Source: Deltaproteobacteria bacterium (lineage in GTDB: Bacteria > Desulfobacterota > Desulfomonilia > UBA1062). From it: 64,000 nt of DNA. Below the pieces are notes generated by a model. It saw nothing but the letters and a program-made list of their open reading frames with translations, had not been told where the DNA came from and searched no databases. The position numbers were made by a program, and so were the translations under genes. Shown in pieces: positions 17,180 through 25,626 of this stretch. The stretch lies in NCBI GenBank assembly GCA_018433775.1, contig JAHDQN010000022.1, positions 96,515 through 160,514 of the forward strand. Reading direction: 5' to 3'. Each line of letters starts with the position of its first letter. Position 1 is the first letter of the stretch.

Positions 17180-17666
17180 GGCATTCACCCTCCTGGAGCT
17201 GATCATCGTCATCGCCCTTCTGGGGATCGTGGTGGGCTACATCGGACCCAGGCTCTACACCGGCATCTCGTCTTCGAGCATGGACAAGGCCACCCGGGAG
17301 GTCCTCACGGTGCTCCAGTATGCCAGGTCCACCGCCGTCACCCGGCACAAGCCCTATTACGTCCGGTTCGATATCGACAACGCCAGGATCGGTGTCTTCC
17401 CCAAGCCCGAGAGCTCCGGCGAGACCCCGGCCATGCTTAAGCAAAAGGATCTCCCCAGAGGCGTGAAGCTCAAGGGCGTCAAGAGCCCCTATCAGAGCGA
17501 AAAGCTCCAGGGCCACCTGGACATCCTGGTGACCCCCGAAGGGGTGATCGAGCAGGGGGTGATCTACCTGGAAGGAGAATTCGGGAAGATCTATACCCTG
17601 GTCGTCAAGCCCTTCTCCGGCATGCTCACGATACACGACCACTACGTGGAGATCGGCTATGGGTAG
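17133..17666 (+). CDS. gspH: Minor pseudopilin GspH
   Basis: 177 residues with a prepilin segment RAFTLLELIIVIALLGIVVG and a C-terminal beta domain. Start at 17133 gives an N-terminal leader of about 20 residues, and GGAGGAGAG lies just upstream; it overlaps the gspG end by 47 bases. The residue before the cleavage Phe is Ala rather than the usual Gly, which is tolerated in some pseudopilins but is unusual. GspH is assigned by position between GspG and GspI and by its length. Confidence 0.85.
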   Translation: MRTSETGKPRRTAGTRAFTLLELIIVIALLGIVVGYIGPRLYTGISSSSMDKATREVLTVLQYARSTAVTRHKPYYVRFDIDNARIGVFPKPESSGETPAMLKQKDLPRGVKLKGVKSPYQSEKLQGHLDILVTPEGVIEQGVIYLEGEFGKIYTLVVKPFSGMLTIHDHYVEIGYG

Positions 17667-18015
17667 GAAGGGCTTCACCCTCCTTGAGGTTCTCATCGCC
17701 GTGACGCTCCTGAGCATCACCTTCGTGTGGCTCCTCAAGTCGACGAACCAGTCCATCGACATGGCCTCCCGGGCGAAGTTCGTGACCACCTCCACCCTGC
17801 TCGCCCAGCAGAGGATCGCCGAGGTGACAGGGGAGAGAACCGTGCATTCCGGTAACGACGAAGGCGATTTCGGCGAAGATTTTCCCGGGTACCGGTACAC
17901 CGAGGAGATCGAACCCACGCCTCTGGACGGGTACTACAAGTACACCCTCACCATCAGGTGGGGAGAGAAAGGAAATCTTGAGACGGATTTCGTCGCGTTC
18001 CTCTCATCGAGATAG
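17659..18015 (+). CDS. gspI: Minor pseudopilin GspI
   Basis: 118 residues starting MGRKG/FTLLEVLIAVTLLSI, with Gly at -1 and Glu at +5. The later ASRAKFVTTSTLLAQQRIAE segment matches the GspI family, whose members are about 120 residues long. It overlaps gspH by eight bases and gspJ by about 38, so translation is coupled. With GspJ and GspK it forms the tip complex of the pseudopilus. Confidence 0.9.
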   Translation: MGRKGFTLLEVLIAVTLLSITFVWLLKSTNQSIDMASRAKFVTTSTLLAQQRIAEVTGERTVHSGNDEGDFGEDFPGYRYTEEIEPTPLDGYYKYTLTIRWGEKGNLETDFVAFLSSR

Positions 18016-18688
18016 CGGGTTCACCCTCATCGAGCTGCTCATGGCCATCGCCATCGCGGCCATCGTCATGACCGTGGTGAACCTGTCTTTTTTCCAGGCC
18101 CACCGGTCAATCGAGTCGGTAGGCTCCCAGAGACAGACCTACCAGATGGTGAGGGTCGTGATGGACCGCGTGATGAAGGACTTGAGCTGCGCCTATGTCC
18201 CGGCCACCGAGGGGACCGGCCGCACCCTGGGCGAGGAGGACGTCTCCCTGTATCGATTCGTGGGAGAAGACGACTCCGACGGGGATACCGACCTCGACAG
18301 CATTCACTTCACCACTGCGGCGGAGCTGGGCCTGCCCGGGAGCATGGGCGGCCTGACCGAGGTGGGCTATTTCCTCAAAGAGATGGAGGATCTCCCGGGC
18401 CGCTATATCCTGATACGCGCGGAGGATCCCCTGCCGCACTACGGGGTGAGCGAGTCGGCGCGTGAGATGGAAGTGGCCGAGGACATCACCTCGCTGAACA
18501 TCGTGTACCTGGACCACAACGACGACGAGAAGGACGACTGGGACCTCGAGCAGAAGCTGGCCCTGCCCCGGCAGGTGAGGGTGACCATCGCCTTTGCCTG
18601 CGGGGACGAGCCGCTGAGCTTCACGGGGACGGCCCATCTGCCCCTGTCAGAGTTGAAGCTCACCGTGAGCGAGGGGGCCCCGGAGTGA
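17978..18688 (+). CDS. gspJ: Minor pseudopilin GspJ
   Basis: 236 residues from a TTG start, with GAGAAAGGA about seven bases upstream. The prepilin signal is HRDSG/FTLIELLMAIAIAAIV. The following VVMDRVMKDLSCAYVP segment is characteristic of GspJ. The acidic stretch GEDDSDGDTDLD near residues 95-107 is a likely surface loop. It is the first part of the tip complex with GspI and GspK and overlaps gspK by four bases. Confidence 0.9.
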   Translation: MRRISSRSSHRDSGFTLIELLMAIAIAAIVMTVVNLSFFQAHRSIESVGSQRQTYQMVRVVMDRVMKDLSCAYVPATEGTGRTLGEEDVSLYRFVGEDDSDGDTDLDSIHFTTAAELGLPGSMGGLTEVGYFLKEMEDLPGRYILIRAEDPLPHYGVSESAREMEVAEDITSLNIVYLDHNDDEKDDWDLEQKLALPRQVRVTIAFACGDEPLSFTGTAHLPLSELKLTVSEGAPE

Positions 18689-19659
18689 GAAGAATAGTGA
18701 GAAACAACCGGGGCGTCGTGCTCCTGATGGTGCTCGCCACCATCGTCTTTTTCACCGTCCTGGTGGTCAGCTTCAGCGCGGACCAGGGCCTCGACATGGA
18801 GCTCGCGTACAACTTCCGCGATTCGGTCCAGGCCCAGCATATCGCCCGGGCAGGGATCGAGGCCGCCCGGGTGATGCTCAAAGAGGACGACCCCGCCTAC
18901 GACTCAGACGACGAGGAGTGGGGGAGCTTCAGCGAGTATGCCATGGGCGCCTCCGCGTACCTCGACGGGCCTTCCTTCAGCGGCACCCTGGCGGACGAGT
19001 GCGGCAGGATCGATCTGAACAGCCTCGTGACCGAGGGCGAGCAGATCTACCGGGAGGCCCAGCTCAAGTATCTCTTCGAGCTCCTGGAGATCGACATCAC
19101 GGACGACGAGCTCGACGAGCTCATGAAGTCTCTCAGGGACTGGCTGGACCCGAACGACGAACCCGAGTTCGGCGGCGCGGAGAGCGAGTACTACCTGTCG
19201 CTGGATCCTCCCTATATCTGCAAGAACGGCCCCCTCGACACCCCGGAGGAGATCCTCCTGGTGAAGGGGATGAAGCCGGAGTACTTTTACGGCACGGAAA
19301 ACTTTCACGGGATCAAGGATTACGTGACCGTGGGCACGGGCGGGAAGATCAACATCAACACCGCCTCCCGGACCGTGCTCCTGAGCATGTCCCGGACGTA
19401 CCTCACCGAGGATGTGGCGGACGTCATCGAAGACGGCAGGCCCTTTCTGAACGAGCAGGACCGCAGCCGCATCCAGGGGCTGGACCTGAACGATCCCGCA
19501 GACGAGATGAAGTGGATCAAAAAGACCCTGGACGTCAAAAGCAACCTGTTCAGTGCCGATATCAACGGAAATATGCCATCGGGCGCCAGGATCAACATCA
19601 AAACTGTTCTTCAACGCTTTCAAAACGACGTGCGGATAGTGTATTATAAAATATATTGA
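18685..19659 (+). CDS. gspK: Minor pseudopilin GspK (tip subunit)
   Basis: 324 residues, start GTG. The signal RNNRG/VVLLMVLATIVFFTVLVVS lacks Glu at +5, which is the known distinguishing feature of GspK. The large helical domain contains DECGRIDLNSL, SLRDWLDPND and the repeat-like KININTASRTVL, all typical. GspK caps the pseudopilus with GspI and GspJ. The acidic residues around DSDDEEW and TDDELDEL are also common in this family. Confidence 0.94.
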   Translation: MRRIVRNNRGVVLLMVLATIVFFTVLVVSFSADQGLDMELAYNFRDSVQAQHIARAGIEAARVMLKEDDPAYDSDDEEWGSFSEYAMGASAYLDGPSFSGTLADECGRIDLNSLVTEGEQIYREAQLKYLFELLEIDITDDELDELMKSLRDWLDPNDEPEFGGAESEYYLSLDPPYICKNGPLDTPEEILLVKGMKPEYFYGTENFHGIKDYVTVGTGGKININTASRTVLLSMSRTYLTEDVADVIEDGRPFLNEQDRSRIQGLDLNDPADEMKWIKKTLDVKSNLFSADINGNMPSGARINIKTVLQRFQNDVRIVYYKIY

Positions 19660-19686
19660 ACCTTCACTGAAGAAACAGGATGGAAC

Positions 19687-21210
19687 ATGGCTCGATATAG
19701 TTTGGGAATTTATTGGGACAATGTCTCGGTGCACGCCTGTCTGATCAGGACGGGCATAGCCGCGGAGTTTTCCCTGGAGAAGATCATCGGCATGCCCCGG
19801 GAGTACGGCGAGCACTACGAGCCCCTGCACCCCGCGGAAGAAGACATCGCCGCGCTGCTCAAGGAGCTGCCCGTAGACGCCCTCGGCTCGGTGGCAGTGG
19901 GCATGCCCGAGCGGGAGATCATGCACCGCTCTCTCATGAGGCCCTTCGGCGACCGGAAGAAGATCGCGCAGACCATAGCGCCCGAGGTGGAGACGCTCCT
20001 TCCGGTCCTGGACGGACAGATCATCGTGGACTATGTGCTTCTTGGCAGGGACGAGGCCGGGCTTCATCACATCGAGACTCTCTCGTCGCGGCACGCCTCG
20101 GTGCAGGCCCTGATCTCGGGGCTCAATGAAAAGGCGGGCATCGACCCCGAGATCGTGGACTCCCCGTCCGCCGCCATCCTGGCAGGGGCCAGGAATATCT
20201 TCAGCCTCGCCGATGACACCACCTACCTCTTCCTGCACATGGGGTGGGACGATACCTCGCTGGCCGTGCTGCAGGGCACGGCGGTCAAGCATATTGGGGC
20301 CTTTCCGTACGGGTTCGGAAAGATCGCGCCCCGCCTGTTCGGGAGTTCGGCCATTCCGGCCCCTGAGCTGGAGAAAAAACTCGAGCAGGGGGTCGAGGCG
20401 GGCGAGCTGCTGGACACCTGCGTCCGCGAGGTGCTCATCGCCCTGTCCCGGATCGATTCTCCCGGTCAGAGCTTTGCCCTGGTTCCCACCGGGTACGCCC
20501 GCTCCATCACCGACCTCGCTCAGAGGTTCAAGACCTCGGCGGATATCCTCCCCGGGGTTCCCGACAGGGACGAGGACAAGGGCGGTGTTTCCATGGACGA
20601 GGTGCTGGACCATTTCATGCCCGTCTCGCTTGCCCTGCGGGGAATCGACGGCGCCGACGGGGTCAATTTCCGTAAAGGGGAGCTCGCCTACACCCGGAAG
20701 ATCGAGTGGCTCAAGGGCCATGCCGGGGCATGGGGCAAGATCGCGGTTGCGTTCGTCGTCCTGTGCGTCCTCGGGCTCGGGATCGACCTTTTCACCAACG
20801 CCCGGATAAACGGCGAGCTCACCCGGCGGATACAGGCGGAGTTCGGGTCGGTCATGCCCGCAGGCACCCCCATGGTGGACCCGGTGAGGCAGCTGGAGCA
20901 GCACCTGTCGAGAATCACGTCCAAGAACGGCGGCCCGGGCGGCAAGGACACGCCGCTGGAGATCATCCGGGACGTCAGCGCGGGTATCCCCAGAAACATC
21001 GACGTGCTCGTCGACAACATCCTCATCGACGAGAACTCCATCATGATATCGGGCACGGCCAAGTCATACGAGAATGTGGAACGGATAAAGGCGAGCCTGT
21101 CGTCTCTCCCCTACGTGGCCGAGGTGAAGATCGTATCGGCCAACGTGGACAAACTTGATCAGCGGGTGAGGTTGAAACTGGTATGTACCAGAAAATCGAG
21201 CGCTACCTGA
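19687..21210 (+). CDS. gspL: Type II secretion assembly protein GspL
   Basis: 507 residues with the expected architecture: a cytoplasmic actin-like (PilM-type) domain to about residue 340, one membrane helix near 350-367 (IAVAFVVLCVLGLGIDLF), then a periplasmic ferredoxin-like domain. GspL links the ATPase GspE with GspF and GspM. Sequence conservation is low in this family, so the call relies on domain order plus its place between gspK and gspM. The stop is 28 bases inside the next gene. Confidence 0.85.
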   Translation: MARYSLGIYWDNVSVHACLIRTGIAAEFSLEKIIGMPREYGEHYEPLHPAEEDIAALLKELPVDALGSVAVGMPEREIMHRSLMRPFGDRKKIAQTIAPEVETLLPVLDGQIIVDYVLLGRDEAGLHHIETLSSRHASVQALISGLNEKAGIDPEIVDSPSAAILAGARNIFSLADDTTYLFLHMGWDDTSLAVLQGTAVKHIGAFPYGFGKIAPRLFGSSAIPAPELEKKLEQGVEAGELLDTCVREVLIALSRIDSPGQSFALVPTGYARSITDLAQRFKTSADILPGVPDRDEDKGGVSMDEVLDHFMPVSLALRGIDGADGVNFRKGELAYTRKIEWLKGHAGAWGKIAVAFVVLCVLGLGIDLFTNARINGELTRRIQAEFGSVMPAGTPMVDPVRQLEQHLSRITSKNGGPGGKDTPLEIIRDVSAGIPRNIDVLVDNILIDENSIMISGTAKSYENVERIKASLSSLPYVAEVKIVSANVDKLDQRVRLKLVCTRKSSAT

Positions 21211-21707
21211 ATAGTCTCTCAAAACGCGAAAGGATGATTCTCCTTGCCGCAGGGGTTGTACTGGGGGTGTTCATCCTCATGGTCGGGGTGGTCTCTCCGG
21301 TCATTGAGTACAAAGCCCGGCTGACCTCCTCGGTAAAGGCCCATGAAAGCGAGCTCAAGAGGGTATACGATCTCTCGTCCCGGATCAGGGCCGCAGGCAG
21401 CGCTCCCAGGACCGCCGGGGCAGCCCAGCCTGCGGACTTCACGCTTTTCGGGTTCCTTGAGGAGCTGGCGGCCAGGGTCAAGGTGAACGACCGCATCGAG
21501 TACATGAAGCCCATCAGCGAGTCGGGCGGTTCAGCCCGGGAAGCCGTGGAGGTGAAGATCCGCTCCGTGTTCCAGGACGACCTCATCAGCCTCCTGTACG
21601 ACATCGAGCACAGCCCCCACTCCCTGAAGATCAAGCGCCTGAACATCCGGCGCGTCGAGAGGGACAGCTGTCTCGACGTGACCTTCCAGGTGGTCCACTA
21701 TGGCTGA
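21183..21707 (+). CDS. gspM: Type II secretion protein GspM
   Basis: 174 residues: a short cytoplasmic tail (SKRERMILLAAG is the typical GspM opening), one membrane helix at about 19-40, a coiled-coil stretch, and a small ferredoxin-like periplasmic domain ending KRLNIRRVERDSCLDVTFQV. It partners GspL in the inner-membrane platform. It overlaps gspL by 28 bases and gspN by eight. Confidence 0.88.
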   Translation: MYQKIERYLNSLSKRERMILLAAGVVLGVFILMVGVVSPVIEYKARLTSSVKAHESELKRVYDLSSRIRAAGSAPRTAGAAQPADFTLFGFLEELAARVKVNDRIEYMKPISESGGSAREAVEVKIRSVFQDDLISLLYDIEHSPHSLKIKRLNIRRVERDSCLDVTFQVVHYG

Positions 21708-22566
21708 TGAAAAGAGGGGGTCCCCGAGGCTGGCAAAGGCAGGCATTGCGCTGTATCTGCTTTTCTGCCTGGTGCTGTTCGTCCTGGTGCGGTTCCCCTA
21801 TGACACCTTCCGGGGCCGCCTGGAGGGGACCATGAGCTCTTTGGCCGGCCGGGCCATAACCCTGGGGCGCATCAGCTCCAGCCTCCCCTTCGGGCTCAGG
21901 GTGGAGGGGGTAAGCATCGACGAGAATCCGTTTGCGAGGGAGCTGAAGATCAGGCCCGGGCTCATCTCCCTGCTCTCGGGCAGCCTCGATCTGGACATGG
22001 AGGCGCTTTTCCCTTCGGGCAGCCTCTCCGGCAGCGTCCGCACGCCCCTGGGCGCCATGGGTGAGTCGCTGAGCGTGTCAGCCCGGATGGACAGCCTCGA
22101 TTCACAGGCCTTCCAGTCCCTGTTTCCCTCGGGCGTATGCCCCAGGGGGATCATCACCGGCACCGTCGATATATCGAGGCCGAACGCCTCGCTTCGCGAG
22201 ATGGAAGGCAGGGCGGACATCGTATGGAAGGACGGGTACCTCCCCATTGTGCATTCGCAGCTGAACCTGCCGCTGCCCCTGGACGGCATTCAGTTCACGA
22301 CATTGAAGGTGGAGTCTGTCGTGGAAAAGGGACTGGTTACCCTGGAGAGCCTTGAGCTGGCCGGTGATATCTCGGGGAGTGTCAAGGGGTCGATCCGGAT
22401 CATGGAGCCTCTCTCCCGGTCCCGGTTGAACCTGACGGGAGAGGTCGGTCTGCCGCCGGATCTGGCCCTGCTTCTGGGCCCGCAGGCAGGGTCGTCAACG
22501 GATGGGATGCGGTTCAGTATCAGGGGCACCCTGGACAGGCCGAGGTTCCGCCTGCTGAACCGGTGA
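21700..22566 (+). CDS. gspN: Type II secretion protein GspN
   Basis: 288 residues with one N-terminal membrane helix (ALYLLFCLVLFVLVRF) and a beta-rich periplasmic part. The pattern FPYDTFRGRLEGTMSSLAGR and the repeated beta segments fit the GspN family seen in deltaproteobacterial operons; its exact role in secretion is not established. It closes the operon. The next gene begins 72 bases later. Confidence 0.82.
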   Translation: MADEKRGSPRLAKAGIALYLLFCLVLFVLVRFPYDTFRGRLEGTMSSLAGRAITLGRISSSLPFGLRVEGVSIDENPFARELKIRPGLISLLSGSLDLDMEALFPSGSLSGSVRTPLGAMGESLSVSARMDSLDSQAFQSLFPSGVCPRGIITGTVDISRPNASLREMEGRADIVWKDGYLPIVHSQLNLPLPLDGIQFTTLKVESVVEKGLVTLESLELAGDISGSVKGSIRIMEPLSRSRLNLTGEVGLPPDLALLLGPQAGSSTDGMRFSIRGTLDRPRFRLLNR

Positions 22567-22637
22567 GGGGAGAGACGGTAAACGTTAAAGAGATGAAAGG
22601 CATATTCCGAAAGAACGTGAGTTGACAAGGTGATTCT

Positions 22638-23315
22638 ATGGAAGATATCAATGGTTTGAAAAAGACATTTCCCGAATCGGTACGGTTTTCCTGGGAAGAC
22701 GTGGAAGAGCTCCTCTGGGGGGTCTTCATCGAACTCCGGTCTTCCGGCTACCATCCGGACGTCGTGATCGGCGTATCCCGCGGTGGGCTCGCCCCGGCGC
22801 GTATCCTTACGGATTATCTTAAGAGCAAGTATATATGCACCTTTCAGATGGGTCACTGGGGAGAGGATACGAGCCTGCGCGAGAGGCCGGCCATCGTATT
22901 TCCCCTGCCCGAGGTGGACCTTTCCCGAAAAAAGGTTCTCGTGGTGGACGATGTGAGCGATGAAGGCGGGACCATGGAGGAAGTGGTCCGCTACCTCTCA
23001 CCCAAGGTGGGGGAGGTCCGCACCGCGGTCCTGGTGAGCAAGGCCGACTCCCGTTTCAAGGCCGACTACTGCCCCAAGATCATGACGAAGTGGAGATGGG
23101 TGCTGTTTCCGTGGTCCAAGCACGAAGACCTCCTTGCCTTCACGGAAAAGGTCCTTCAGATCACCGGGGGAGCCACCATCGAGGAGATCGTCCGAATCCT
23201 CGAGGAGTCCATGTCCGTAGAAATCGTCTCCCGGGAGATCGAGAAGGTCCTGTTCGACATGCAGCAGGCAGGTGAGGTAACCGAAGGCGAAGACAGGGTA
23301 TGGACTTTGATATAG
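22638..23315 (+). CDS. Phosphoribosyltransferase with C-terminal winged-helix-like extension
   Basis: 225 residues. The first 160 form a type I phosphoribosyltransferase, with the PRPP-binding loop VLVVDDVSDEGGTME at 100-114 and the upstream DVVIGVSRGGLAPARIL segment. The WVLFPWSK segment near 154-161 resembles archaeal and bacterial hypoxanthine/xanthine-type enzymes. Residues about 178-225 (GATIEEIVRILEE, then FDMQQAGEVTEGEDRVWTL) look like a winged-helix fold whose last strands end on a Trp, so the protein may be regulatory or bind nucleic acid. AAGGTGA precedes the ATG. It overlaps the following GGDEF gene by 16 bases, which suggests coupled expression. Confidence 0.8.
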   Translation: MEDINGLKKTFPESVRFSWEDVEELLWGVFIELRSSGYHPDVVIGVSRGGLAPARILTDYLKSKYICTFQMGHWGEDTSLRERPAIVFPLPEVDLSRKKVLVVDDVSDEGGTMEEVVRYLSPKVGEVRTAVLVSKADSRFKADYCPKIMTKWRWVLFPWSKHEDLLAFTEKVLQITGGATIEEIVRILEESMSVEIVSREIEKVLFDMQQAGEVTEGEDRVWTLI

Positions 23316-24997
23316 AAAGGCTCGCGAGTATTCTCACACCCTATGTCGTCCTGAGAAAAACAGCAGATGTCGTTTCTGTGAGCCATGCCCTTGCCGCGAG
23401 AACAGGCATGGGGAAAAAGGAAATCCGCGGTTTCCTGGACGCGAACCGCACGGTCTTGGACTCCCTGAACAGCCGGAATCATACCGTCTCCCTGCCGTCG
23501 AAAGATCGGCAGGGCTTTGATTGCGCCTTCACCACCACCATCATCAACGATACCGAGATCATCGCCTTTTCCGAGACCGGGCAGCCCGTGTACGACGACG
23601 ATGCCGCCTGTATCCCGGAGACGCTGGTCACCATGGCGCGGTATTCTCCCAGCGCCTATCTCATTGTAGAGAACGGGATCATCGTCTATGCCAACGATGC
23701 ATTCCACAAACTGATCATGCATGAGCCCTCGGATCTGATGGGCAGCCAGCTCATCAGGATCATATCCCGGCAGAGCAGGGAGGGGTTCATCAGGGCATGT
23801 GACAAGGGTATCCAGGATCCCGAGGGAACCATCCCCCCAGGCGATCTGATGCTCACCTCGGCAGGAGGAAGACGGGTCTTCGTGAGCATGAAGGGCGGGT
23901 GGCTGAAACGGGACAAGGGGAATCTCCTCTGGATGGTCCTGCACGACGTGACCGAGCAGGTCACGCTCATGAGAAAGATAAGGGAGCAGGAAGAGCAGTT
24001 TTCGGACCTGTTCGACGTCTCGCCCATCGGCCTTCTCTACGTGAACCCGCGGGGGGTGATCACCAGCTGCAACGCCTTTGTGAGCAACCTCATGGGCTAT
24101 GCCAGGGAAGAGATTCAGGGATCGCTCTTTACCAAATTCGTGGCGCCCCACGAGGAACAGCGCCTGCGCGAAGAGTTTCAGGGGCTCTTTGTGGAAGGCA
24201 GCGAGATCCACCGCCGGGAGTGCGTGCTGAGGACCAGGGAGGGAGACGATCTCACGATCGAATACGATGTGCAGGTCATTTCCCGGAAAAAGCGCATTAT
24301 CCAGGCACTGATGGTGTTCTCCGACATAACCGGCAAAAAGGCGCTGGAGATGGAGCTTCTGGAAAAGAACGCGGAGATGGAGAAGACCCTGTGGGAGATG
24401 GCCGAGGTCAAGGACGCGCTGGAGGCCAGGGCAGGGGAGCTCAACCGGGCCACCGAGGAGCTCAAGGTCCTCAATGAGAGGCTCAACCAGCTCTCCATTA
24501 CCGACGGCCTCACCGAGATCTACAATCACCGGCATTTCCAGGACCGCCTGAGCGAAGAGGTGGAGCGTGTGCAGCGGAGCAAGGACAGCGTGGTGTCCCT
24601 GCTCATCCTGGATATCGACGACTTCAAGCACTTCAACGACACCTACGGGCACCAGTGCGGAGACATGGTGCTCAAGCAGCTCGCAGGCATCCTGAGAAAC
24701 AGTGTTCGCTCGATCGACGTCCTTGCGCGCTACGGGGGGGAAGAATTTGCCGTGATCCTGCCCAACGCCGCCACGGAAGAGGCGGCGAACGTGGCGGAGA
24801 GGATCTGCGAGGCTGTGCGATCGACCCCGTTCTCCTTTGGCGAAGGCACGTCCGTAAAGGTCACGGTCAGCATCGGGGTGGGGAGCCTCGCCCGCGGCCA
24901 GGGAGAGAAGTCCGAGCTCATCAGGAAGGCTGACAACGCCCTCTACGCCGCAAAGGCCAAATGGAAGGACAGGGTGGAGGTGTGGGAAGAAGACTGA
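23300..24997 (+). CDS. PAS-PAS-GGDEF diguanylate cyclase
   Basis: 565 residues, soluble. Two PAS domains lie at about 105-215 and 235-345 (FDVSPIGLLYVNPRGVITSC opens the second), followed by a coiled coil at about 350-395 and the GGDEF domain from ITDGLTEIYNHRHFQDRL. The active site GGEEF is at 479-483 and an inhibitory I-site RSID at 470-473 sits five residues ahead, so it should make c-di-GMP with product feedback. The first 100 residues are not assigned. It overlaps the genes on both sides, forming a tight four-gene unit with the phosphoribosyltransferase, HAD hydrolase and MFS transporter. Confidence 0.93.
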   Translation: MDFDIERLASILTPYVVLRKTADVVSVSHALAARTGMGKKEIRGFLDANRTVLDSLNSRNHTVSLPSKDRQGFDCAFTTTIINDTEIIAFSETGQPVYDDDAACIPETLVTMARYSPSAYLIVENGIIVYANDAFHKLIMHEPSDLMGSQLIRIISRQSREGFIRACDKGIQDPEGTIPPGDLMLTSAGGRRVFVSMKGGWLKRDKGNLLWMVLHDVTEQVTLMRKIREQEEQFSDLFDVSPIGLLYVNPRGVITSCNAFVSNLMGYAREEIQGSLFTKFVAPHEEQRLREEFQGLFVEGSEIHRRECVLRTREGDDLTIEYDVQVISRKKRIIQALMVFSDITGKKALEMELLEKNAEMEKTLWEMAEVKDALEARAGELNRATEELKVLNERLNQLSITDGLTEIYNHRHFQDRLSEEVERVQRSKDSVVSLLILDIDDFKHFNDTYGHQCGDMVLKQLAGILRNSVRSIDVLARYGGEEFAVILPNAATEEAANVAERICEAVRSTPFSFGEGTSVKVTVSIGVGSLARGQGEKSELIRKADNALYAAKAKWKDRVEVWEED

Positions 24998-25626
24998 CCC
25001 TATCCTTTGACCTCGACGGCACCCTCACGAGCAATCATTTCGTTGACAGCGTCTGGATGGAAGGGCTGCCCGAGCTCGTCTCCCGCAGGCAGGGCATGGA
25101 CCTCTCCGAGGCCCGGCGCGTGTGCCTCGGGGCATACGAACAGGAAGGCCCCTCATCAATCCGGTGGTATCAGCTTTCCTACTGGCTCGATCATTTCGGA
25201 CTGAATGATATGGAGCCTGCCGGGCTCGTCAGCCGGTATGCGTCCAGGGTCGAGTTCTACGACGATGTGCTGCCCGTGCTCGGAGAACTGCAGTCACAGG
25301 GCTTTCCCCTCGTCCTGTTCTCGAACGCGGCACGGCATTTTCTCGACGTGGAGGTGTCCCGGGGCGGTCTTGCGCCCTTTTTCGATCAGATGATCTCGGT
25401 GAGTGACGACTGGGGCATGACCAAGGCCGAGGCGCGCGCTTTCCTGCGACTGAAGCACCTTGCAGGCGGCGACGTCGTGCACATCGGCGATCACCCGGAC
25501 TTCGATTACCTGGTCCCCAGAAGCGTGGGCCTCCAGGCATACCACATCCTCCGGGCCGGAGGCCCGGGGGTCGAGGGCTCCCTGAACGACCTCCGGGAAT
25601 TCGCCGCCAGGGTCAAAGGTGAGTGA
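24961..25626 (+). CDS. HAD-superfamily hydrolase
   Basis: About 221 residues. Motif I is FDLDGTLTS, motif II is LFSNA, motif III lysine lies in GMTKAEARAF and motif IV is HIGDHPDFDYL, so a phosphatase of the HAD type with a helical cap. The substrate is unknown. The start is uncertain: ATG 24961 or GTG 24982, both inside the 3' end of the GGDEF gene; the GTG leaves RRLTLSFDLDG as a more usual N-terminus, but GGTGGAGG is very close to it. The stop overlaps the next gene by eight bases. Confidence 0.85.
   Translation: MEGQGGGVGRRLTLSFDLDGTLTSNHFVDSVWMEGLPELVSRRQGMDLSEARRVCLGAYEQEGPSSIRWYQLSYWLDHFGLNDMEPAGLVSRYASRVEFYDDVLPVLGELQSQGFPLVLFSNAARHFLDVEVSRGGLAPFFDQMISVSDDWGMTKAEARAFLRLKHLAGGDVVHIGDHPDFDYLVPRSVGLQAYHILRAGGPGVEGSLNDLREFAARVKGE

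Noticed and set aside
18904..20904. 666-codon minus-strand open frame opposite gspK and gspL
   Set aside because: Shadow frame created by GC-rich third positions; gspK and gspL are unmistakable on the other strand.
23156..24652. 498-codon minus-strand open frame opposite the GGDEF gene
   Set aside because: Antisense shadow; the plus strand has clear PAS and GGEEF motifs.
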